DNA of 11,315 nt from VGPE01 sp031431395. Its GTDB lineage: Bacteria; Chloroflexota; Limnocylindria; Limnocylindrales; CSP1-4. Numbering within the stretch: the stretch's first letter is position 1; every line of letters begins with the position of its first letter. Below the pieces are notes generated by a model. That model did no database searches, had not been told where the DNA came from, and saw only the letters and a program-made list of their open reading frames with translations. Shown one piece after another: positions 1 to 5,406 of the stretch. The DNA lies in NCBI GenBank assembly GCA_031431395.1, contig JANPDJ010000075.1, positions 1 to 11,315 of the forward strand, given 5' to 3'. The position numbers and the translations under genes were made by a program.

Positions 1-84
1 GACCGGTAGAGCGACACCGGCCGGCGATGGAGGGCAGGGTGGGGGTCGAAATCGACACGCCCCGCTCGGGGATACCGGCTCCAG

Positions 85-98
85 CAGGTCCGGACCTG
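85..98. repeat. 14-bp perfect palindrome in the left intergenic region
   Basis: CAGGTCCGGACCTG reads the same on both strands. It lies about 80 bp beyond the stop codon of the leftward XRE-TPR gene. A second copy of the arm (ACCTGC, 106-111) follows, so GCAGGT at 84-89 could also pair with that. It may be a dyad for a DNA-binding protein or part of a termination structure. Nothing in the sequence decides between these, and a chance GC-rich palindrome is possible. Confidence 0.3.
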
Positions 99-144
99 AC
101 CCGGAACCTGCTCACTGCGCCCGCCGCGCGCGGCGCCCGCCACC

Positions 145-159
145 TGTCCAGCGTGGACA
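145..159 (-). terminator. Weak hairpin downstream of the XRE-TPR gene
   Basis: TGTCCA-GCG-TGGACA forms a 6-bp perfect stem with a 3-nt loop, 21 bp past the stop codon of the leftward regulator. There is no T-run on the leftward strand, so this would not be a classical intrinsic terminator. It is the best candidate 3' end for the regulator transcript. Positions 1-180 otherwise hold no gene I can support: one open frame crosses the region but has no recognisable protein character. Confidence 0.3.
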
Positions 160-180
160 AAGGCTTGCCAGGCCGGCGGA

Positions 181-1479
181 TCAACCCGCGTTCAGGGCCT
201 CACGCGACAGGGCGTAGGCCTTCTCGTGCTGGCCACGCGCCGCGAGTACATCCGCCCATTGGCCCAGGATGTCGCGCAGCATTCCTCGCAGGCCGACTTC
301 GCGCGCCAGTTCTGCCGCCGCCTCGTAGCTCGCGACGGCGGCCTCGGGATCATCGAGTTGAAGGTGTGCGCGTGCTCGTGTCACGAGTGCCTCCAGGAGC
401 GCTCGCTGGTTCTTCGTGCGCTGCGCCGTAGTGATGGCATCCGCCAGCAGCTCCAGGGCGCCCTGGGGGTTGCCCTGCGCGATCATGATCTGGGCCGTGG
501 TGTCCTGGACGTGCGCCAGCCACCGTTCGTCGTGGAGCCGCTCGAACCGCGACCAGGCAGCGGCGGCCAGCTCAGCGGCCCGGGCGAGGTTGCCGTTGGC
601 CAGGAAGGCCAGCGCGAGGCTGTTCTCCTGGGTGCCCATCTCGAACTCCGCACCGCTGGCGCGGTAGAGGGCGAGGCTCTGGAGGCCCGTCCGAATGGCA
701 CCTTCGAGGTCGCCCGTCTCGCGATAGGCGTGCGCAAGGTCGTAGAGATACGTGGCCCGGCGGCGATCATCGAGCGTGTCCTCGATCGCACGAACCTCCT
801 GGAGGTAGGCCAGTGCCTTCTGGTGGTCACCCTCGTGTGACTCGATGGACGAGAGCGCGAGCAGCAACCGGATCCCGAAGTCCGGCTCCACGTTGAGCCC
901 ACCGCGGACGCCATCCAGCACGGTGCGCATCAGCGAACGCGCCTCGGACATGTTGTCCTGCTTGAAGTGCGCATACGCCAGCCAGTACGTGGCAAGCGCA
1001 GCGTCGGCATGACGACCGTTCGCAGTGAAGATGCGCATGGCCTCTGCGGCGTCTGCGGCTGCGGGCAGCGGTGCGTCCAGTCGCGCATGCCCCTCGGCGC
1101 GTCCGCGCAGCAACTCCGCCCTGCTTCCCGGATCGACCGGGACATCGAGCAGATCCGTGTACGCGTTGACGGCTTCCGCCCATCGCCCGGCCGCAAGGTG
1201 GACATCAGCCTCCAGCCGGCTCCAGGCGGGCGTGTCATCACCGATGAGCCGGCTCGGGGCGATCCCGAGCTGCTGCCCGAGGAAGTTGAGCGCCGTCATG
1301 GACGGACGTACAAGGCCGTTCTCGAGCGCGCTGACGTACGCCTTCGTGTAGCGATCGCCGGCGAGTTGCTGCTGGGTGAGTCCGGCGCTGAGACGCGCCT
1401 GCTTCAGGCGCGACCCAAGGCGCCCGGCGAGCCCGGTGTCATCCGTCGCGGGCCTGGGCCGGCGGGTACTCGTTCTCAT
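181..1479 (-). CDS. XRE-family HTH regulator with C-terminal TPR array (RRNPP-like peptide receptor)
   Basis: The 432-residue protein has an XRE/Cro-C1 helix-turn-helix at about residues 21-80 (GLTQQQLAG, then YVSALENG as the recognition region). After it come only TPR-type helical pairs from about 84 to 430, for example AYAHFKQDNMSEARSL, AHAYRETGDLEGAI and AHLQLDDPEAAVASY. This HTH-plus-TPR layout is that of RRNPP regulators (PlcR, NprR, Rgg, PrgX), whose TPR groove binds a secreted peptide and alters DNA binding. The protein is longer than PlcR or Rgg and nearer NprR. Its ATG lies 41 bp inside the preceding XRE gene, in another frame, so the two are probably translationally coupled. The divergent 38-codon secreted-peptide gene is the expected partner. 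The HTH and TPR calls are firm; peptide binding is inferred from architecture and neighbourhood. Without the peptide, a generic stress or antibiotic regulator would be the default call. Confidence 0.93.
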   Translation of the reverse strand: MRTSTRRPRPATDDTGLAGRLGSRLKQARLSAGLTQQQLAGDRYTKAYVSALENGLVRPSMTALNFLGQQLGIAPSRLIGDDTPAWSRLEADVHLAAGRWAEAVNAYTDLLDVPVDPGSRAELLRGRAEGHARLDAPLPAAADAAEAMRIFTANGRHADAALATYWLAYAHFKQDNMSEARSLMRTVLDGVRGGLNVEPDFGIRLLLALSSIESHEGDHQKALAYLQEVRAIEDTLDDRRRATYLYDLAHAYRETGDLEGAIRTGLQSLALYRASGAEFEMGTQENSLALAFLANGNLARAAELAAAAWSRFERLHDERWLAHVQDTTAQIMIAQGNPQGALELLADAITTAQRTKNQRALLEALVTRARAHLQLDDPEAAVASYEAAAELAREVGLRGMLRDILGQWADVLAARGQHEKAYALSREALNAG

Positions 1480-1759
1480 CGCGCGGAGTGTACACCCGCG
1501 GCAATCCCCCCTTGACCTCGCCCAGGAGTTCGCTCATGGGGACGTTGAGGCGGTCCGCCAAGAGCGTCAGGGCCCGGAGCGAAGGCAGACTCCGCCCGCG
1601 CTCAACCTCCGAGACGAACCCCTTCGTGAACGGATCGCCCAGCTGGCTCTGGGTCAGCCCCCGCGCCTGCCGCCGTTCCCGGATGGCCCGGCCCAGGGTC
1701 TGCGCGAACTCCGAGTTGGGTCGAATGTCTGGAAGTTTAGAAATACTTGACTGTTGCAT
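1439..1759 (-). CDS. Small XRE-family HTH DNA-binding protein
   Basis: This 106-residue protein is little more than one Cro/C1-type helix-turn-helix at residues 20-80: GLTQSQLGDPFTKGFVSEVE, then LPSLRALTLLADRLNVPMSELLG. A charged tail follows. The HTH resembles that of the downstream XRE-TPR protein: both have GLTQ-QL, (F/Y)TK-(G/A)-(F/Y)-VS-E and P-S--AL--L---L-. The pair therefore looks like a duplicated DNA-binding module. The ATG at 1759 has no Shine-Dalgarno, but a -10-like TAGGCT ends 6 nt before it, so a leaderless message is likely. Its first 12 codons are unusually AT-rich for this genome and contain the -35 box of the divergent peptide promoter. Binding there would make it an autorepressor and a repressor of the peptide gene; that is inference. 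Confidence 0.88.
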   Translation of the reverse strand: MQQSSISKLPDIRPNSEFAQTLGRAIRERRQARGLTQSQLGDPFTKGFVSEVERGRSLPSLRALTLLADRLNVPMSELLGEVKGGLPRVYTPRDENEYPPAQARDG

Positions 1760-1775
1760 GCCGTCAGCCTAGCAT
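1747..1775 (+). promoter_or_regulatory. Sigma-70-type promoter for the secreted-peptide gene
   Basis: TTGACT (1747-1752) and TAGCAT (1770-1775) are separated by exactly 17 bp, matching the -35 and -10 consensus at 5/6 and 4/6. Transcription would start near 1782, giving a leader of about 75 nt before the ATG at 1857. The -35 box lies within the first codons of the leftward XRE gene and the -10 overlaps the leftward -10. RNA polymerase can therefore probably serve only one direction at a time, and an XRE protein bound here would affect both. Confidence 0.6.
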
Positions 1776-1794
1776 CCGGGACAGCGGCCGTGAA
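1766..1794 (-). promoter_or_regulatory. Leftward promoter of the XRE regulator pair, probably leaderless
   Basis: On the minus strand, TTCACG (1794-1789) and TAGGCT (1771-1766) are 17 bp apart. The -10 hexamer ends 6 nt before the ATG at 1759, which places the transcript start at or next to the start codon. The match is modest (4/6 and about 3/6, with the key T, A and final T present). The missing Shine-Dalgarno before 1759 fits a leaderless message. Confidence 0.4.
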
Positions 1795-1810
1795 GCCCCA
1801 ATTCGGACCT

Positions 1811-1855
1811 GGAGGAGGTTCGAGCCACCGGCCGCATCAACGAAGGAGCGTCTCC
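1811..1855 (+). promoter_or_regulatory. Ribosome binding site of the peptide gene with a potential sequestering hairpin
   Basis: GGAG at 1845-1848, 8 nt before the ATG at 1857, is the Shine-Dalgarno that fixes this start. It can fold onto CTCC at 1852-1855 as GGAG-CGT-CTCC. An upstream SD-like GGAGGAGG at 1811-1818 has no start codon behind it but could compete for the same CTCC. Alternative pairing could tune translation of the peptide. The stems are only 4 bp, so this is speculative; the ribosome binding site itself is clear. Confidence 0.45.
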
Positions 1856-1856
1856 A

Positions 1857-1973
1857 ATGGCATCCCGCATCCGCAGCCTCCGCGCGCTTGCCCTCGCTGC
1901 CGGTCTCTCCGCACTGCTCACCCTCCTCACAGTCGGATCCGCGTTCGCGGGCGGCGGCACCGGCCCCTGGTGA
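1857..1973 (+). CDS. 38-residue secreted pre-peptide, candidate pheromone precursor (mature form GGGTGPW)
   Basis: The product is almost entirely a Sec signal peptide. The n-region carries Arg4, Arg6 and Arg9. The hydrophobic core runs from about Ala10 to Val26 (ALALAAGLSALLTLLTV). The c-region GSAFA has Ala at -3 and -1, so signal peptidase I should cut after Ala31 and release GGGTGPW. The start is supported by GGAG 8 nt upstream and a TTGACT-17-TAGCAT promoter, and the frame ends cleanly in TGA. A tiny secreted precursor divergent from an XRE-TPR regulator is the genetic arrangement of peptide/receptor pairs such as papR-plcR. The short gene, signal peptide and cleavage site are seen; signalling is inferred. 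Alternatives are the remnant of a larger secreted protein, or a membrane micropeptide that is never cleaved. No oligopeptide importer (Opp) is in the window. Confidence 0.7.
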   Translation: MASRIRSLRALALAAGLSALLTLLTVGSAFAGGGTGPW

Positions 1974-2066
1974 AATCGCTCCTGCCAGGCCGGCCCGATG
2001 TCAGAACGGGTGAACGGGACTGCCTGAGGGCCCCGTACGGCCGGTAATACGATCACAGACACCGTG

Positions 2067-2104
2067 CGAAACGGCCACCGGCATCATGCCGGCAGGCCGT
2101 TTCG
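2067..2104. terminator. Nested hairpin between the peptide gene and the histidine kinase
   Basis: The outer arms CGAAACGGCC (2067-2076) and GGCCGTTTCG (2095-2104) pair perfectly over 10 bp. Inside them CCGGCAT-C-ATGCCGG (2078-2092) pairs over 7 bp, leaving one unpaired base on one side and two on the other. It begins 93 bp after the peptide stop and 83 bp before the kinase start. No T-run follows. It could be a terminator or attenuator of the peptide transcript, or an mRNA-stabilising element. The length and perfection of the stem make chance unlikely. Confidence 0.55.
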
Positions 2105-2115
2105 TGGCGTCCGCT

Positions 2116-2132
2116 GTCAAGTCATAATTGAC
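2116..2132. promoter_or_regulatory. Inverted repeat GTCAA-N7-TTGAC over a -10-like CATAAT
   Basis: GTCAA (2116-2120) and TTGAC (2128-2132) form a 5+5 bp dyad with a 7-bp centre containing CATAAT (2123-2128), a 5/6 match to the -10 consensus. No good -35 is visible at 16-18 bp, so any promoter would need activation. The heptamer GTCAAGT (2116-2122) recurs on the minus strand at 1751-1745, over the -35 of the peptide promoter. Both sites could be bound by the XRE proteins, but the similarity is short. Confidence 0.35.
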
Positions 2133-2186
2133 GCAACCTCAACCGCCGGAGCCGCAACGGCTGGCCTCGAGGTCGCGGAGCGTGCG

Positions 2187-3038
2187 ATGCAGACGAAACA
2201 GATGGCCGACACCGGAATGACCGTCGTGCGGACGGGCGCCGACGCGTCGCTCTTCCCGCTGCCGGCAGCCGCGCTCGACGTGAACGCGGCAACGGACGTG
2301 GATGCCGGCGCATCGGTGCCCCTCACGGCGAGCGCCCGGATGGAAGCCGTGGGCCGGCTCGCGGCTGGCGCCGCGCACGACTTCAACAACGTCCTGACCG
2401 CCATCGCGGGATACGCCGGCCTGCTCGCGGACGAACTGCCGCCTTCCCACCCGGGGCAGGCGAACGTGGCCGAGATCCGCAAGGCGGCCGAGCGGGCGAT
2501 GCGGCTGACAGGTCAGCTCCTGGCGTTCGGGCGGCGTGATGCGCAGGAACGGCGCCTGCTGGACCTCAACGACGTCCTGGCCGACGTGCTCCCGATGCTC
2601 CGCCAGCTCGTTGGCGAGCGGATCGATCTCGTCACCAATCTCGGTGCGCCGCTGCCGTTGGTGCTGGCTGATTCGGGCCAGCTGGAGCAGGTGCTCGTGA
2701 ACCTCGTCGTGAACGCGCGTGACGCCATGCCGGATGGCGGACATGTCGTCGTCTCGACCACCGTCGTGAACCTCGACCGCGCCTTCGTCCGGACGCACCC
2801 CGGCGCGCGTCCCGGAGCATTCGTCCGACTGATCGTGGTCGACGGGGGCGCGGGCATGGACGCGGGCGTCCTCGCTCACATCTTTGAGCCCTATTTCACG
2901 ACGAAGGCACCGGGCCGCGGAACGGGGCTGGGTCTCTCGACGGTGTACGGCATCGTGAAACAGAGTGACGGCTACGTATGGGCGGCGAGCGCCCCGGGGA
3001 GCGGCACCACGATGATCGTGGATCTGCCGGCGCGCTGA
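2187..3038 (+). CDS. Soluble orphan histidine kinase (HisKA + HATPase_c)
   Basis: From the ATG at 2187 the protein has 283 residues. The phosphoacceptor helix is GRLAAGAAHDFNNVLTAI, with His64. The ATPase domain shows the N-box QVLVNLVVNARDAM (166-181), G1 DGGAGM (219-224), F-box IFEPYF (232-237) and G2 GRGTGLGLS (243-251). All catalytic boxes are intact, so it should be an active kinase. Residues 1-48 have no PAS, GAF or membrane segment, and no receiver domain is attached, so input and partner are unknown. The frame stays open upstream to 2064, but that extension runs through the hairpin and has no ribosome binding site. GGAG at 2177-2180 is 6 nt before 2187, so I chose that start. It lies downstream of, and codirectional with, the secreted-peptide gene. 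No response regulator is in the window. Confidence 0.9.
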   Translation: MQTKQMADTGMTVVRTGADASLFPLPAAALDVNAATDVDAGASVPLTASARMEAVGRLAAGAAHDFNNVLTAIAGYAGLLADELPPSHPGQANVAEIRKAAERAMRLTGQLLAFGRRDAQERRLLDLNDVLADVLPMLRQLVGERIDLVTNLGAPLPLVLADSGQLEQVLVNLVVNARDAMPDGGHVVVSTTVVNLDRAFVRTHPGARPGAFVRLIVVDGGAGMDAGVLAHIFEPYFTTKAPGRGTGLGLSTVYGIVKQSDGYVWAASAPGSGTTMIVDLPAR

Positions 3039-3039
3039 G

Positions 3040-3069
3040 CCGGGCGTCACGGAGCGCTGCGACGCCCGG
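3040..3069. terminator. Bidirectional hairpin between convergent kinase and hydrolase genes
   Basis: CCGGGCGTC (3040-3048) and GACGCCCGG (3061-3069) form a 9-bp perfect stem around a 12-nt loop. It begins directly after the kinase stop and overlaps the hydrolase stop codon (3047-3049). The genes end 8 bp apart, so one structure probably serves both transcripts. Neither strand has a T-run. Confidence 0.5.
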
Positions 3070-3892
3070 GGCTGAGGCCCTCGCACGGTCCGCTGGATCG
3101 GGCGCCCAGGGCGGCTCGCCACGCCGCCAGCGCTTCGGGCCACCAGCGGTCGAGGCCCCGGTCCGCCCCGTACCAGGGCCGGCCGGCCGCCTGGCCGTGG
3201 ACGATATCGTCCAGGATCACCTGGCGGGCACCGTCAAGGAGCGCCGATCGCACCGGTACCACGCCGTCTCCTTCGATTGCGCGGGCGCCCGGCTCGTGGA
3301 GGAGCCCCTGGTATAGGCGGTACGCGACACGCTCCCGTCCATTGCCGTCCGGCCGGCCCACGACCATTTTGGACGCGACCGTCACGTAGCCCACGCAGGG
3401 ATCGAACGCCGCGCCCGGGACGACGCGGTCGGCGAACTGCGCCGCAACATCGCCCACCCGCCGGCCGGCGTACCGCGACGACTCCACGTGGTGGGGAGAC
3501 CCGAGGCTGACGATCGCCCCGATCTGCGCGGCAAGGCCCATGGGCCGACCGTCGAACTGCGTCTCCGCGGTGAGGATCCGGCCCACGATCCCACCGGCCG
3601 AGTGGCCCACGATGAGCACCGGCGCACCCCGGCTGGGACCGTGTGCGGAGGCAGCGCCGGCCTCGGTCAGGGCCCGCATCGCGCGCCCGACGATGGGGCC
3701 CAGGCCCCGAACCGGGGTCAGCAGCCAGTCGAATGTCCAGACGTTCGCGACGACGACCGTCGCTGCCCCGCGTCGCAGCAGTCGGGCCCGAAGCGGGCCG
3801 TAGAACGGAGGGGACGTCAGGAACCCGCCCAGCACCAGGACCGTCGGCGGGATGTCGTCGACCGCATCCCGCCATGAGCCGGCGGCCGTCAC
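3047..3892 (-). CDS. Alpha/beta-hydrolase, lipase/esterase-like
   Basis: The 281-residue protein has a lipase-type fold signature: VLVLGGFLTSP near the N-terminus (an oxyanion-loop region), then the nucleophile elbow GHSAGG with Ser98. GSPHH at 131-135 is typical of the GHSxGG lipase/PGAP1-like group. The acid is probably Asp209 in EGDGVVP and the base His232 in DDIVHG, so the triad appears complete. No signal peptide is visible, so it is probably cytoplasmic. The start is GTG at 3892, the only start in this frame before an upstream stop, and its ribosome binding site is poor. The gene begins 28 bp after the MFS transporter gene on the same strand, so the two are likely cotranscribed. The substrate is unknown; a lipophilic ester or an acylated product handled by the transporter is possible. 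Confidence 0.85.
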   Translation of the reverse strand: MTAAGSWRDAVDDIPPTVLVLGGFLTSPPFYGPLRARLLRRGAATVVVANVWTFDWLLTPVRGLGPIVGRAMRALTEAGAASAHGPSRGAPVLIVGHSAGGIVGRILTAETQFDGRPMGLAAQIGAIVSLGSPHHVESSRYAGRRVGDVAAQFADRVVPGAAFDPCVGYVTVASKMVVGRPDGNGRERVAYRLYQGLLHEPGARAIEGDGVVPVRSALLDGARQVILDDIVHGQAAGRPWYGADRGLDRWWPEALAAWRAALGARSSGPCEGLSPGRRSAP

Positions 3893-3920
3893 CGGTTCGG
3901 ATTCGATCGCGTGCGCCGTG

Positions 3921-5387
3921 TCATCCCTGGCCCGCTTGCGGCTGACCCTCCGGGGTCATCCTCCCGGACGCGGGCACCACAGCCGTCAGGCGATCCCGGC
4001 CGGCGATGGCGATCGCGAGGAGGAGCGACACCATGACAACCGCAGTGAACAGGTAGAACGGATAGCGCAGGTCCGTTGCGAGGAGTTGCCCGGCCACGAG
4101 CGCCGACAGGATGTAGGCGAGGGTCCCCGCCGTGCCGAAGACGCCCTGCGCAGTGGCCGAACGACCGGGTGGACTGCCGGCCCCCACGATGGCGAAGAGG
4201 GCGGGGCTCAACAGGGCCCAGCCCACGGCCTCGACCAGGACGATCACGGCGATCACCACGAGGTCGTCCGTGAGGGTGTAGGCGAGCCCGGTCCCGACGG
4301 TGAGCAGGCTTCCGGCGATCACGAACGGGAGCGGTCCGCGGCGGTCCACGAGCCTGCCCGCGAACGGCGACATGATGAGAACCGGCAGCGCGAACAGGGC
4401 GAACGTGAACCCGATGAACTCGATGCTGCCGCCCTTCGCCTGCATCCAGAGGCTCCAGATCACCTCCCACGTTCCGCCGGCGAAGAGGCCGCCGAAGTTG
4501 AGCACGACGGCGGCAATCAGGAGGCGGTTCACAAGCGAGGAGACCGGGGCGGGCCCGGCGGCCGGAACGTGGGATGCAACGGCTGGCCCGCGGGACCCGG
4601 CACCTTCCACCACGGCTCCGTCCGACGCGGCCGCGGATCCGATCGGTCCGGCGCCGCCGCCGGACCCGGCAGCCTCAGTGCGTGCGGCCGCCTGGTCCCT
4701 GAGGGCCGCGTTGGCCGCCCGTTCCATTGCGATCGGCGCCTCGCGCTGCCACTCGGTCATGCTCTCGGGTGCCACCGCTGCGCTGCGGCCCACGCGCGGC
4801 ATCTCCCTGACTCCGAGCGCGACCACCAACGCCGCGATCCCGACGCTTGCCCCGCCAAGCACGAAGACGGACTCCATGCTGTGCGTGACGGCCGCCGCCA
4901 GCGCGCCCAGGGCCGGACCGAGGAGAAAGCCGGCCATCTGCGCTGCGCCGTAGAGGCCGAAGGCCTCGCCCCGCCGGTCGGCCGGCGCGGCGTCCATTAC
5001 GTACCCGCGAGCCGCCGGATCGTAGAGCGCGGCAGCGAGGCCGGCCAGTGCACGCATGACGACGAACGGCACGACGCCGCTGACGGCGAGCGGCGCGGCC
5101 GCGAAGACCGCGCTTGCCACCAGTCCGATGACCATCAGCGGCACCCGCCTCGTGTGATCCGCGAGCCAGCCGAAGATGGGTTCGCCGACCAGTCGCGCTG
5201 CCGGCCAGGCGGCCACGACCACGCCGAGCGTGGGGACGTCCACGCCGCGGCCCGTCACCCAGAGAGGGAGGATGGGCAGGAAGGCGCCAAATCCCAGCCA
5301 CAGGATCAGCTCGGCCGACATGAGCGGAAGCACGGGCTTCCAGAGGACGAACCAGCGTCGAGCCGCGCCCGCGGGATTGCGAAACAT
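3921..5387 (-). CDS. MFS transporter (multidrug-efflux-like) with long disordered central loop
   Basis: This 488-residue major facilitator has two bundles of hydrophobic helices, roughly 15-190 and 286-465. The loop after TM2 carries the MFS motif-A-like GWLADHTRRVPL (73-84), typical of drug/H+ antiporters of the DHA1 type. Between the halves, residues about 194-285 are Ala/Gly/Ser-rich with a short charged part (TEWQREAPIAMERAANAALR). This is much longer than the usual 30-60 residue loop and is probably disordered in the cytoplasm. I chose ATG 5387. In-frame ATGs at 5399 and 5408 would overlap the divergent gene. GATGAT ends 7 nt upstream of 5387, which would suit leaderless transcription. 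The hydrolase gene follows 28 bp downstream. The substrate cannot be read from sequence. Confidence 0.88.
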   Translation of the reverse strand: MFRNPAGAARRWFVLWKPVLPLMSAELILWLGFGAFLPILPLWVTGRGVDVPTLGVVVAAWPAARLVGEPIFGWLADHTRRVPLMVIGLVASAVFAAAPLAVSGVVPFVVMRALAGLAAALYDPAARGYVMDAAPADRRGEAFGLYGAAQMAGFLLGPALGALAAAVTHSMESVFVLGGASVGIAALVVALGVREMPRVGRSAAVAPESMTEWQREAPIAMERAANAALRDQAAARTEAAGSGGGAGPIGSAAASDGAVVEGAGSRGPAVASHVPAAGPAPVSSLVNRLLIAAVVLNFGGLFAGGTWEVIWSLWMQAKGGSIEFIGFTFALFALPVLIMSPFAGRLVDRRGPLPFVIAGSLLTVGTGLAYTLTDDLVVIAVIVLVEAVGWALLSPALFAIVGAGSPPGRSATAQGVFGTAGTLAYILSALVAGQLLATDLRYPFYLFTAVVMVSLLLAIAIAGRDRLTAVVPASGRMTPEGQPQAGQG

Positions 5388-5406
5388 GGGACGTATCATC
5401 CCGGAC
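5388..5406. promoter_or_regulatory. 19-bp divergent promoter region, overlapping -10 boxes
   Basis: The start codons of the MFS transporter (5387, leftward) and the small membrane protein (5407, rightward) are only 19 bp apart. TATCAT (5393-5398) is a 5/6 -10 match ending 8 nt before the rightward ATG. On the other strand GATGAT (5400-5395) ends 7 nt before the leftward ATG. Both messages would then be leaderless, or nearly so, with -35 regions inside the opposite gene. No strong -35 is visible for either. Confidence 0.45.

Noticed and set aside
27..431. A 134-codon plus-strand frame at the left edge
   Set aside because: It is antisense to the end of the XRE-TPR gene, rich in Pro/Arg/Ala, and has no domain signature.
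1769..2062. A 97-codon minus-strand frame covering the peptide gene
   Set aside because: It has no ribosome binding site or motif and would cross the divergent promoter region. The plus-strand 38-codon frame has a signal peptide, SD and promoter.
2139..3143. A 334-codon minus-strand open frame opposite the histidine kinase
   Set aside because: The plus strand carries intact H, N, G1, F and G2 boxes. The opposite frame is Arg/His-rich with no motif and runs through both the kinase and the shared hairpin.
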